19,753 bases of DNA from JAKFEE01 sp036675815. GTDB taxonomy: Bacteria > Pseudomonadota > Alphaproteobacteria > Rhodospirillales > Magnetospirillaceae. The notes beneath the pieces are model-generated. The model had not been told where the DNA came from and searched no databases. It saw nothing but the letters and a program-made list of their open reading frames with translations. The position numbers were made by a program, and so were the translations under genes. Positions 6,934-13,635 of the stretch are shown piece by piece (the stretch's first letter is position 1; every line of letters starts with the position of its first letter). The stretch is taken from NCBI GenBank assembly GCA_036675815.1, contig JAKFEE010000032.1, positions 1 through 19,753 of the forward strand, written 5' to 3'.

Positions 6934-7884
6934 ATGCTGTCTTCGCGCAAAACCGGCTGGATCGTCATCGCCGCCCTGCTGGTGCTGGCGGTGTTGGCGC
7001 CGTTCCTCGGCTTCTACACCGTCTTCCTGATGAAGATCCTGTGCTTCGGCCTGTTCGCCGCGGCTTTCAACCTGCTCATCGGCTATGTCGGCCTATTGTC
7101 GTTCGGCCACGCCGCGTTCTTCGGCATGGCCGCCTACGTTACCGGGCACAGCGCCAAGGTCTGGGGGCTGACGCCCGAGCTGGCCATCCTCGCCGGCACC
7201 GCCACCGCCGCCGTCCTCGGCACCGCCTTCGGCTGGCTGGCCATCCGGCGCATGGGCATCTATTTCGCCATGGTCACCCTGGCCCTGGCGCAGATGGTGT
7301 TCTTCTTCTGCCTGCAGGCGCCCTTCACCCATGGCGAGGACGGCATCCAGGCCATCCCCCGCGGCGAGCTGTTCGGCCTGATCTCGCTGCGCGACAACGA
7401 CGTCATGTACTATTTCGTGCTGGCGATCTTCTGCTTCGGCTTGTGGCTGGTGTGGCGGGCGGTGAATTCGCCATTCGGCCAAGTGCTCAAGGCCATTCGC
7501 GAGAATGAGCAGCGGGCCGTCTCGCTCGGCTATCGCACCGAACACTACAAGCTCGTTGCCTTCGTCATGAGCGCCACCATCTCGGGGCTGGCCGGCGGCA
7601 CCAAGGCGCTGGTGTTCCAACTGGCGTCGCTGACCGATGTCCACTGGCACACCTCGGGCGAGGTGGTGCTGATGTCGCTGATGGGCGGCCTGGGCACGGT
7701 GTTCGGCCCGGTGATCGGTGCCGCGCTGGTGGTCACCATCCAGAACAAGCTGGCGCAGTTGGGTGCCTGGGTGACCATCATCCAGGGCATCATCTTCGTC
7801 GTCGTCGTGCTGCTGTTCCGCCGCGGCATCCTGGGCGAGCTGCAGGCGCTGCTCGATCGGCGCAAGGCCAAGGCGGGCGGCTGA
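6934..7884 (+). CDS. livM: Liv-type ABC transporter permease (LivM family)
   Basis: The product is 316 residues with multiple membrane spans. LivM landmarks are FNLLIGYVGLLSFGHAAFFGMAAYV near the N-terminus, the cytoplasmic coupling loop LKAIRENEQRAVSLGY, and LMGGLGTVFGPVIGAALV near the end, followed by a basic tail (LLDRRKAKAGG). It completes the livG-livF-binding protein-livH-livM set. The ATG at 6934 is 4 bp after the livH stop; a TTG at 6916 inside livH is less likely. The gene end lies in a palindrome shared with the convergent tautomerase gene. Confidence 0.92.
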   Translation: MLSSRKTGWIVIAALLVLAVLAPFLGFYTVFLMKILCFGLFAAAFNLLIGYVGLLSFGHAAFFGMAAYVTGHSAKVWGLTPELAILAGTATAAVLGTAFGWLAIRRMGIYFAMVTLALAQMVFFFCLQAPFTHGEDGIQAIPRGELFGLISLRDNDVMYYFVLAIFCFGLWLVWRAVNSPFGQVLKAIRENEQRAVSLGYRTEHYKLVAFVMSATISGLAGGTKALVFQLASLTDVHWHTSGEVVLMSLMGGLGTVFGPVIGAALVVTIQNKLAQLGAWVTIIQGIIFVVVVLLFRRGILGELQALLDRRKAKAGG

Positions 7885-7919
7885 TCCGCCCGTCGGCCGT
7901 CTCGCTCCGTCAGCCGCCC
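7874..7919. terminator. Bidirectional hairpin region between livM and tautomerase
   Basis: Two alternative stems are visible. A compact one at 7874-7892 pairs CGGGCGG with CCGCCCG around CTGAT. A wider one pairs GGGCGGCTGA (7875-7884, the end of livM) with TCAGCCGCCC (7910-7919, the end of the opposing gene). No T-run follows. Since the genes converge with only 25 bp between stops, this is the natural place for a shared terminator. Confidence 0.4.
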
Positions 7920-8122
7920 CGTTTGTCGCGGGCGCGGCGGGTGGTGACGCTGTCGCCACCGATGCCCCAGTTGTCGGTGTCGACCTCGTCGATCACCACC
8001 ATGGTCGTGGCGGGATTCTTGCCCAGCACGTCGACCAGCAGGTCGGTGACGCCCTTGATCAGCGCCGCCTTCTGCTCGGGTGTCGCACCCTCGCGGGTGA
8101 TCTTGATGTTCACGTAGGGCAT
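7910..8122 (-). CDS. 4-oxalocrotonate tautomerase family protein
   Basis: The product is 70 residues, close to the 60-70 expected for single-domain 4-OT enzymes. It begins MPYVNIKITREG, so Met removal exposes the catalytic amino-terminal Pro. The VVIDEVDTDNWGIGG block near residues 42-56 matches the C-terminal half of the family and includes the usual active-site aromatic region. These enzymes tautomerise keto-enol acids, typically in aromatic degradation. A strong AAGGAGG precedes the ATG. The start overlaps the end of the MFS gene by 13 bp, so the two are co-transcribed and probably translationally coupled. The natural substrate is unknown; with the nearby BKACE gene a keto-acid is plausible. 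Confidence 0.9.
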   Translation of the reverse strand: MPYVNIKITREGATPEQKAALIKGVTDLLVDVLGKNPATTMVVIDEVDTDNWGIGGDSVTTRRARDKRGG

Positions 8123-9276
8123 GGGTCCTCCTTGGCTGTGGAACGGATGGCGAAGGGAATCAGCGCGGCCAACGCGGCGCCGGCGACCACCACCGCCGCC
8201 GCCAGCCACAACGCCGGGGCGAAGCCGCCGAAGCGGTCGGTGAGCAGGCCGGCGATGGGCGGCGCCACCACCTGGCCGACGCCGTAGGCCGCGGTGAGGC
8301 CGGCGATGGCGCGGCTGGAGTGGCCGCCGGCGATGGTATTGCCCAGGCCGAGGGCGATGCCGACGATGCCGATGAAGGTGCCGCCGAACAGCAGGGCGGA
8401 GACGACGATCAGCGCCGGATGCGGCGCCAGCACCGGCAACACGATGCCCGCCGCCTGCACCACATGCGCCGCCACAAGGGCCGGCACCTGGCCCATGCGC
8501 GCGGCCGCCAGCGACCATAGCAGCGCCGAGGGCGCCGCCGCCAGGCCGACCACCGTCCACGACAGCTCGGCCCACGGCGCCAGTGCCGGCGTGCCGCGCA
8601 CCATGGCCACCAGGAAGGTGCCGGTGACGATGTAGCCGGCGCCCTCGGCGAAATAACTGGCACCCAGCAGCAGCATCGGCAGGCCGAGGCGCCCGCGGGC
8701 ATGCGTCGCCGATGGGGACGGTGCCGCATCGTGCGGTAGCCAACGCCAGGCCAGCAGCGCGAGCATGCCGCCGATGACGGCCAGCCAAAGCCAGCCGGCG
8801 CGCCACCCGTATGGCGGCACTACCGCGCCCACCAGCACCCCGGACAAGGCGATGCCGACGCCGACGCCGGCGAAATGCACGCCGGCCAACCCCGGCCGGC
8901 GCTGGCCGGCGAGATACGCCACCACCACCGCCGACGCCAGGATGAAGACGCCGGCGCTGGCCAAGCCCGACAGCAGGCGGACGATGCCCCAGGCGAGAAT
9001 GCCGTCGGTGACGGCCATGGCGGCGATGCTGATCACGGTAATCAGCAGTGAGGCCAGGAGCAGGCGCCGGCGCAGCCTGGGGGCGGCGATACCGACGAGC
9101 AACAGAGCGCCGGCCAGATAGCCGAGGTAATTGAGCCCGGCCAGCCAGCCGCCAGTGGCGTGATCGAAGCCTTCCGCCGCCTGCATCCAAGGCAGCAGCG
9201 GCGTATAGGCGAAACGGCCGAAGCCCATCGCCACGGCCAGCGCCGCCAGCCCGCCGAGCACGGGCTTGAGGATCAT
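8110..9276 (-). CDS. YbfB/YjiJ-family MFS transporter
   Basis: The product is 388 residues with about twelve hydrophobic spans. It opens with GGLAALAVAMGFGRFAYTPLLPWMQ, the hallmark of the YbfB/YjiJ (MFS_4) family. A short cytoplasmic link, WLPHDAAPSPSATHARGRL, separates the two six-helix halves, and the second half carries YGVGQVVAPPIAGLLTDRFGGF. Substrates of this family are mostly unassigned; uptake or efflux of a small organic acid fits the neighbours. I placed the start at the ATG at 9276, where the family N-terminus begins; the open frame continues to 9762 only as antisense of the BKACE gene. It is divergent from BKACE across a 189-bp gap. Confidence 0.9.
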   Translation of the reverse strand: MILKPVLGGLAALAVAMGFGRFAYTPLLPWMQAAEGFDHATGGWLAGLNYLGYLAGALLLVGIAAPRLRRRLLLASLLITVISIAAMAVTDGILAWGIVRLLSGLASAGVFILASAVVVAYLAGQRRPGLAGVHFAGVGVGIALSGVLVGAVVPPYGWRAGWLWLAVIGGMLALLAWRWLPHDAAPSPSATHARGRLGLPMLLLGASYFAEGAGYIVTGTFLVAMVRGTPALAPWAELSWTVVGLAAAPSALLWSLAAARMGQVPALVAAHVVQAAGIVLPVLAPHPALIVVSALLFGGTFIGIVGIALGLGNTIAGGHSSRAIAGLTAAYGVGQVVAPPIAGLLTDRFGGFAPALWLAAAVVVAGAALAALIPFAIRSTAKEDPCPT

Positions 9277-9342
9277 CGGCTGGTCCGCCGTCGTGCCGCC
9301 GCCGGCATGGCCGCATGGGTGGGGATGGGCAGGCCGACTCGC

Positions 9343-9367
9343 GCATGGACGTGCGCGTCGTCCATGC
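9343..9367. promoter_or_regulatory. Inverted repeat in the MFS/BKACE divergent promoter region
   Basis: GCATGGAC (9343-9350) and GTCCATGC (9360-9367) are perfect 8-bp arms around a 9-nt spacer. This is the clearest symmetry in the 189-bp gap between divergent start codons at 9276 and 9466, so it may be a shared operator. No regulator gene is adjacent. Apart from this site I see nothing firm in the gap. Confidence 0.45.
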
Positions 9368-9465
9368 CGATATGCGAACAGGTGGCGTGCGGCAATGGCG
9401 ACATCGACTCCTCCGGCGGCAGCATTCTGACCACACCACCAGCGGATGGCCAGACGAGAAAACAT

Positions 9466-10293
9466 ATGTCGAGACCCGCGATCATCGCTGTCGCCATCAC
9501 CGGCTCGGTGCCGCGCAAGAAAGACAGCGCGGCCGTCCCGGTGACACCCTCGGAACAGATCGAATCGACTCATGCCGCCTTCGAGGCCGGTGCCTCGCTG
9601 GTCCACATCCATGTGCGCGGCCCAGACGAAGCGCCCAGTTCGGATCCCGGCCTGTTCGCGGCGGTGCAGGAGGGGGTGCGGCGGCATTGCCCGGGCATGA
9701 TCTTGCAGTTCTCCACCGGCGGGCGCGGGCGCTCGGGCGCGGAGCGCGGTGCCGCACTCCATCTGCGGCCCGACATGGCTTCCCTGGCCACCGGCTCGGT
9801 CAATTTCCCCACCATGATCTACGAGAACCCGCCGCAGCTAATCGACGAGCTGGCCGCGGCCATGATCGAGCTGCAAATCAAGCCCGAAGTCGAAATCTTC
9901 GATCTGGCCATGCTCTACAATGCCAAGGGGCTGGTCGAACGCGGGCTGCTGAAGCCGCCGCCGCATGTCCAGTTCGTATTGGGGATTCCCGGGGCGTTGC
10001 CGGCACGGCGTCGGGTGCTGGAGTTCCTGGTCAGCGAACTGGTCGAGGTCCTGCCCGGCGCCACCTGGACCGCCGCCGGCACCGGCCGCCACCAGTTGGA
10101 GGTCAACCATTGGGCCCTGGAACTGGGCGGGCATCTGCGCACCGGCCTCGAGGACAATCTGCGCTTCGACAAACAGCGGCTGGCGGCCAGCAATGCCGAA
10201 CTGGTGGCCAGGGTTGCGGCACTCTGCGCCGGTTATGATGCCCACCCGGCTATCCCTGAGGAAGCGCGCAGCCTGCTCGGGCTGTCACCTTGA
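9466..10293 (+). CDS. Beta-keto acid cleavage enzyme (BKACE, DUF849)
   Basis: The product is 275 residues, a normal BKACE length. The family condenses a beta-keto acid with acetyl-CoA to give acetoacetate and a new acyl-CoA; Kce of lysine fermentation is the founding member. Visible landmarks are AVAITGSV at the first strand, the zinc-binding HxH in LVHIHVRG (His47, His49), QFSTGGRG, a SVNFPTMIYENPP segment, FVLGIPG, and GGHLRTGLEDNL, which holds the conserved Glu. Substrate specificity varies by subgroup and cannot be read here. The ATG at 9466 gives the family N-terminus; its ribosome binding site is weak. The divergent MFS transporter and tautomerase suggest a small keto-acid catabolic unit. 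Confidence 0.9.
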   Translation: MSRPAIIAVAITGSVPRKKDSAAVPVTPSEQIESTHAAFEAGASLVHIHVRGPDEAPSSDPGLFAAVQEGVRRHCPGMILQFSTGGRGRSGAERGAALHLRPDMASLATGSVNFPTMIYENPPQLIDELAAAMIELQIKPEVEIFDLAMLYNAKGLVERGLLKPPPHVQFVLGIPGALPARRRVLEFLVSELVEVLPGATWTAAGTGRHQLEVNHWALELGGHLRTGLEDNLRFDKQRLAASNAELVARVAALCAGYDAHPAIPEEARSLLGLSP

Positions 10294-10364
10294 CCCGAAC
10301 GCTGCGCCTTGCATTTGCCCTCGGTTGAGGCATCCTGGACCAAAAGGGGAGGGGCCGGCCAACG

Positions 10365-10799
10365 ATGTCATTCCTGGACCTGTTTCGAGGCGCGCCATCC
10401 GCTGCGGCGGCCGTCGACGAGCCCGACGATCCACAGTGGTGGCGCCCATCCGGCGGCTATTACTTGCGGCTGCTGTCGATCCAGCTCGATCTGGGGGCAT
10501 TGCGCGGCATCGGCGGCGTCTATGTGCTTTGGCACCGCGGCGTCAAGCCCGGCTGGCTCTACGCCGCCGCCACCGCCGACCTTGGCCGCTCTTTGGCGGA
10601 ATGCCGCGACCACCCCGCCATCCTGTCCTATGAATCGCGGGGCAGCGTCTATGTCACGTGGTCGCGGGTCGCGCCGAAATTCCGGGCCAGCGTGGTCAAT
10701 TATCTGCGCGACGCGATGTCGCTCGAGTTCGGCGAGTCCATGTCGTGGGACGATCCGGCGAAAAAGGCCGCGCCGTTGGCGGTGAAGTTTCCCAGCTAG
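10365..10799 (+). CDS. Hypothetical protein with degenerate GIY-YIG-like pattern
   Basis: The product is 144 residues, with no signal peptide or membrane span. The core reads GIGGVYVLWHRGVKPGWLYAAATADLGRSLAE, then HPAILSYESRGSVYVTWSRV and KFRASVVNYLRDAMSLEFGE. The order, a GVY strand, a short hairpin, a Y-containing strand, a helix with Arg, then a late helix, resembles the GIY-YIG nuclease fold. The YIG triplet is replaced by LYAA, and the place where the metal-binding Glu is expected holds Arg/Ala/Ser. If the fold is right, the protein is probably not a nuclease. GGGGAGG precedes the ATG at 10365. It follows the BKACE gene by 71 bp on the same strand, with no obvious functional link. Confidence 0.6.
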   Translation: MSFLDLFRGAPSAAAAVDEPDDPQWWRPSGGYYLRLLSIQLDLGALRGIGGVYVLWHRGVKPGWLYAAATADLGRSLAECRDHPAILSYESRGSVYVTWSRVAPKFRASVVNYLRDAMSLEFGESMSWDDPAKKAAPLAVKFPS

Positions 10800-10830
10800 A
10801 TGTGGAATGAAGACGGGTCTCGGGGCCGGC

Positions 10831-10889
10831 CGGAGCGCGGAGCTCCAGCTCCGCATTCCGCGTGCGGACCTGGAGGTCCGCGCTTCTCT
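10831..10889 (+). repeat. Dispersed double-hairpin repeat, copy 2
   Basis: Hairpins lie at 10837-10854 (GCGGAGC-TCCA-GCTCCGC) and 10864-10881 (GCGGACC-TGGA-GGTCCGC), 9 nt apart. It matches copy 3 at 16809-16865 almost exactly and is the reverse complement of copy 1 at 65-123, including the CTTCTCT flank shared with copy 1. It sits between the stop of the preceding gene and the guanidine riboswitch of gdx, only 18 nt before the first riboswitch hairpin. Confidence 0.85.
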
Positions 10890-10907
10890 GGTGCCGATCA
10901 CAAATCC

Positions 10908-10959
10908 CGGCGAGGACGACCTCGCCGCAGACGAGGCAGCGGGTGGGGACGACCCTGCC
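10908..10959 (+). promoter_or_regulatory. Guanidine-II (mini-ykkC) riboswitch
   Basis: Two hairpins with identical ACGA loops stand just before a guanidinium exporter gene. The first (10908-10927) is a perfect 8-bp stem, CGGCGAGG-ACGA-CCTCGCCG. The second (10942-10959) pairs GGTGGGG with CCCTGCC, with two G-U pairs, around ACGA. The linker is 14 nt and the ribosome binding site (GGGAGG, 10968-10973) follows 8 nt after the second hairpin. Two hairpins with ACGR loops upstream of an SMR exporter is the defining pattern of the guanidine-II class, which turns on translation when guanidine binds. The call rests on motif, spacing and gene context. Confidence 0.9.
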
Positions 10960-10978
10960 GTTCATTCGGGAGGATCTC

Positions 10979-11299
10979 ATGGCCTGGGTTGTCTTGTTCG
11001 TGGCGGGATTGTTCGAGGTCGGCTGGGCGGTCGGGCTGAAATATACCGAAGGCTTCACCCGGCCGTTGCCGACGCTGCTCACCGCCGTCGCGATGATCGT
11101 CAGCCTCGGCCTGCTCGGACTGGCCCTGCGCGGCCTGCCGCTGGGGACCGCCTACGCGGTGTGGACCGGGATCGGCACGATCGGCACAGCCAGCGCGGGG
11201 ATGATCCTGTTCGACGAATCCACGGCGATGCTGCGGCTCTTGTCCATCGGGCTGATCGTCGCGGGGATCGTCGGCCTGAAGCTGGTCACCCCGCAATAG
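10979..11299 (+). CDS. gdx: SMR-family guanidinium exporter Gdx (SugE)
   Basis: The product is 106 residues with four membrane spans, typical of the small multidrug resistance family. The N-terminus MAWVVLFVAGLFEVGWAVGLKYTEGF carries the essential Glu13 and Trp16. LPLGTAYAVWTGIGTIG in the third helix and GIVGLKL at the end identify the Gdx/SugE branch rather than the EmrE-type drug exporters. Gdx works as a dual-topology dimer that exchanges guanidinium for two protons. The start is the ATG at 10979 after GGGAGG; the open frame runs back to 10862 through the riboswitch and part of the repeat, which are not coding. The guanidine-II riboswitch upstream supports the substrate assignment. The gene converges on ecm across a strong hairpin. 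Confidence 0.95.
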   Translation: MAWVVLFVAGLFEVGWAVGLKYTEGFTRPLPTLLTAVAMIVSLGLLGLALRGLPLGTAYAVWTGIGTIGTASAGMILFDESTAMLRLLSIGLIVAGIVGLKLVTPQ

Positions 11300-11305
11300 C
11301 CCCGG

Positions 11306-11338
11306 CACCGCCGCGACGCTTCCCCCGTCGCGGCGGTG
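11306..11338. terminator. Bidirectional terminator between gdx and ecm
   Basis: A perfect 13-bp stem (CACCGCCGCGACG paired with CGTCGCGGCGGTG) encloses a 7-nt loop and sits 6 nt after the gdx stop and 9 nt from the convergent ecm stop. It lacks a T-run, but its strength and its position between converging genes make termination in both directions likely. Confidence 0.75.
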
Positions 11339-11347
11339 TAGGCTGAA

Positions 11348-13357
11348 TCACGCGGCCCGGCTGGCGCCGTCGATGAGGTCGACGATGTCGCCCATGATGG
11401 CGGTGATGTCGTAGTCCTTGGGCGTGTAGATGCGGGCGCAGCCGGCGGCCAGCAGCGTCTTTTCGTCCTCGGGCGGGATGATGCCGCCGGCGATGACCGG
11501 GACGTCGCCGAGGCCGGCGGCACGCATGCGCTCCAGCACCTCGGTCACCAGCGGCACGTGGCTGCCCGACAGGATCGACAGGCCGACGACGTGCACGCCC
11601 TCTTCCAGGGCGGCGTTGACGATCTGCGCCGGGGTCAGCCGGATGCCCTCGTAGACCACCTCGATGCCGGCGTCGCGGGCGCGCACGGCGATCTGTTCGG
11701 CGCCGTTCGAGTGGCCGTCCAGGCCGGGCTTGCCCACCAGCATCTTCACCCGGCGGCCGAGCTTGCCCGACACCGCCTCGACACGCTCGCGCACGCGCTG
11801 CAGGCCGGCACCGCCGCCCGCCGCGGCGCTGCGGCCGACGCCGGTCGGCGCCCGGTATTCTCCGAACACCTCGCGCAGCACCTGGGCCCATTCGCCGGTG
11901 GTGACGCCAGCATGGGCGCAGGCGATCGACGGTTCCATGACGTTGCGGCCCTCGACGGCGGCGCGGCGCAGTTCCTCGACCGCGGCATTGGCCTTGGCGG
12001 CGTCGCGGCCGGCACGCCACGCCTGCAACGCCTCGATCTGGTCGCGCTCGGCCTTGGGATCGACGGTGAGAATCGAGCCGTCACCGGCGGTGAGCGGGCT
12101 GGTTTCCGCCTCGGTGAACTTGTTGACGCCGACCACCACCTGCTCGCCGGCCTCGATCGACTGGATGCGGCGGGTGTTGGATTCGACCAGCTTCTGCTTC
12201 ATGTAGCTGGACTCGACCGCGGCGACGGCGCCGCCCATGCCCTCCAACCGCGCCAGCTCATCGCGCGCCTGGACCTTCAGTTCCTCGACCTTCGCGCCGA
12301 TGGCGTGCGAGCCGGTGAAGATGTCGCCGTATTCCAACAGATCGGTCTCATAGGCGACGATCTGCTGCAGGCGCAGCGACCACTGCTGGTCCCACGGGCG
12401 CGGCAGGCCCAGGGCCTCGTTCCAGGCCGGTAGCTGCACGGCACGGGCGCGGGCGCCCTTGGACAGCACTACCGCCAGCATCTCCAAGAGGATGCGATAG
12501 ACGTTGTTTTCCGGCTGCTGCTCGGTGAGGCCCAGCGAGTTCACCTGCACGCCGTAGCGGAAGCGCCGCATCTTGGGGTCCTGGATGCCGTAGCGGTCGC
12601 GGCAGATGTCGTCCCACAGTTCGGTGAAGGCGCGCATCTTGCACAGTTCGGTGACGAAGCGGATGCCGGCGTTGACGAAGAAGCTGATGCGGCCGACCAC
12701 CTCGGGGAACTCGGACTCGGGCACCTGGCCGCCGGCCTTCACATGGTCGAGGACGGCGATGGCGGTGGCCAGCGCATAGGCCAGCTCCTGCTCCGGCGTC
12801 GCCCCGGCCTCCTGCAGATGGTACGAGCACACGTTCATCGGGTTCCACTTCGGCACCTCCTTGTAGGTGAAGGAGATGACGTCGGTGGTCAGCTTCAGGC
12901 TGGGCTCGGGCGGGAAGATGTAGGTGCCGCGCGACAGGTATTCCTTGATCAGGTCGTTCTGCGTCGTGCCGGCCAGCGAGGCGCGCGCCGCACCCTGGCG
13001 CTCGGCGACGGCGATGTACAGCGACAACAACCACGGCGCCGGGGCGTTGATGGTCATCGACGTGTTCATCTTCTCGAGCGGGATGTCGTCGAACAGCGTC
13101 ATCATGTCGCCGATGTGGGAGACCGGCACGCCGACCTTGCCGACTTCGCCGCGTGCCAACACATGGTCGGAGTCATAACCGGTCTGGGTGGGCAGGTCGA
13201 AGGCGATCGACAGGCCGGTCTGGCCTCGCGAAAGATTCGTGCGGAACAGATGATTGCTCTCACGCGCCGAGGAATGGCCCGAGTAAGTGCGAAAAAGCCA
13301 GGGTTTATCGCGCTTTACGGCCTCGGTACGCCCGCCGGCGGCGGTGCTTGCGGTCAT
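11348..13357 (-). CDS. ecm: Ethylmalonyl-CoA mutase (MeaA-like)
   Basis: The product is 669 residues and converts (2R)-ethylmalonyl-CoA to (2S)-methylsuccinyl-CoA using adenosylcobalamin. The N-terminus goes straight into KPWLFRTYSGHSSARESNHLFR, as in MeaA/Ecm; methylmalonyl-CoA mutase has a longer lead-in before this point. Catalytic-domain blocks include LSIAFDLPTQTGYDSDH, MNTSMTINAPAPWLL, GTTQNDLIKEYLSRGTYIFPP and WNPMNVCSYHLQEAGAT. The C-terminal B12 domain has DGHSNG (DxHxxG, about residues 547-552), LSILSGSH and AGGII. I chose the ATG at 13357, preceded by GGAG at 6 nt; an ATG at 13369 is possible. Divergence from ccr and the nearby mcd support Ecm over related mutases. Confidence 0.93.
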   Translation of the reverse strand: MTASTAAGGRTEAVKRDKPWLFRTYSGHSSARESNHLFRTNLSRGQTGLSIAFDLPTQTGYDSDHVLARGEVGKVGVPVSHIGDMMTLFDDIPLEKMNTSMTINAPAPWLLSLYIAVAERQGAARASLAGTTQNDLIKEYLSRGTYIFPPEPSLKLTTDVISFTYKEVPKWNPMNVCSYHLQEAGATPEQELAYALATAIAVLDHVKAGGQVPESEFPEVVGRISFFVNAGIRFVTELCKMRAFTELWDDICRDRYGIQDPKMRRFRYGVQVNSLGLTEQQPENNVYRILLEMLAVVLSKGARARAVQLPAWNEALGLPRPWDQQWSLRLQQIVAYETDLLEYGDIFTGSHAIGAKVEELKVQARDELARLEGMGGAVAAVESSYMKQKLVESNTRRIQSIEAGEQVVVGVNKFTEAETSPLTAGDGSILTVDPKAERDQIEALQAWRAGRDAAKANAAVEELRRAAVEGRNVMEPSIACAHAGVTTGEWAQVLREVFGEYRAPTGVGRSAAAGGGAGLQRVRERVEAVSGKLGRRVKMLVGKPGLDGHSNGAEQIAVRARDAGIEVVYEGIRLTPAQIVNAALEEGVHVVGLSILSGSHVPLVTEVLERMRAAGLGDVPVIAGGIIPPEDEKTLLAAGCARIYTPKDYDITAIMGDIVDLIDGASRAA

Positions 13358-13388
13358 TTCCTGCTCCATTCTTGGTCAAAAACTGTCG

Positions 13389-13478
13389 ATGCAATGCCGT
13401 CGCACAGCCGAATCTTAAAACAATATTGCTTTCGCCTTCCGACACGCGAAAGAAACTATCATTTTGTGCATTGCGAAG
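13389..13478. promoter_or_regulatory. AT-rich divergent promoter region of ecm and ccr
   Basis: This stretch is clearly AT-richer than its surroundings and lies between divergent ecm and ccr. It holds an inverted repeat, CTTTCGC (13429-13435) and GCGAAAG (13446-13452), with a 10-nt spacer. GCATTGC occurs in opposite orientations at about 13392-13398 (minus strand) and 13468-13474 (plus strand). A direct repeat GCGCTAA follows at 13482-13496. I could not place a convincing -35/-10 pair for either gene. RamB/ScfR-type or PhaR-type control of this pathway is known in other alphaproteobacteria, but I cannot assign these sites to one. Confidence 0.5.
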
Positions 13479-13614
13479 AAAGCGCTAATGCGCTAAATCC
13501 GTCTTGCCCAAATCGCGCTCGCGCCGTGTCCCGCTGCGGCGCACAATAGTGCGCGCGGAAGACGCCAGCAATGGTCGAGCGCTTGCCCGCGGGCAGGAGA
13601 CTTGGAGTTATCGG

Positions 13615-13635
13615 ATGACGGAGGCTTTACGGTGA
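13615..13635 (+). CDS. Possible 6-aa leader ORF overlapping the ccr start
   Basis: An ATG at 13615 opens a six-codon frame (MTEALR) whose TGA overlaps the GTG proposed as the ccr start in the tetranucleotide GTGA. GGAG at 13605-13608 is correctly spaced for this ATG. It could couple initiation of ccr to translation of the leader. A chance ATG near a start codon is equally possible. Confidence 0.25.
   Translation: MTEALR

Noticed and set aside
9277..9465. Possible small gene in the MFS/BKACE gap
   Set aside because: Several frames stay open, but none has a ribosome binding site or a recognisable protein; a promoter region is the simpler reading.
10807..11346. A 179-codon frame across the repeat, riboswitch and gdx
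   Set aside because: It crosses structured non-coding DNA and overlaps gdx in another frame; the product is Arg/Gly/Ala-rich with no family features.
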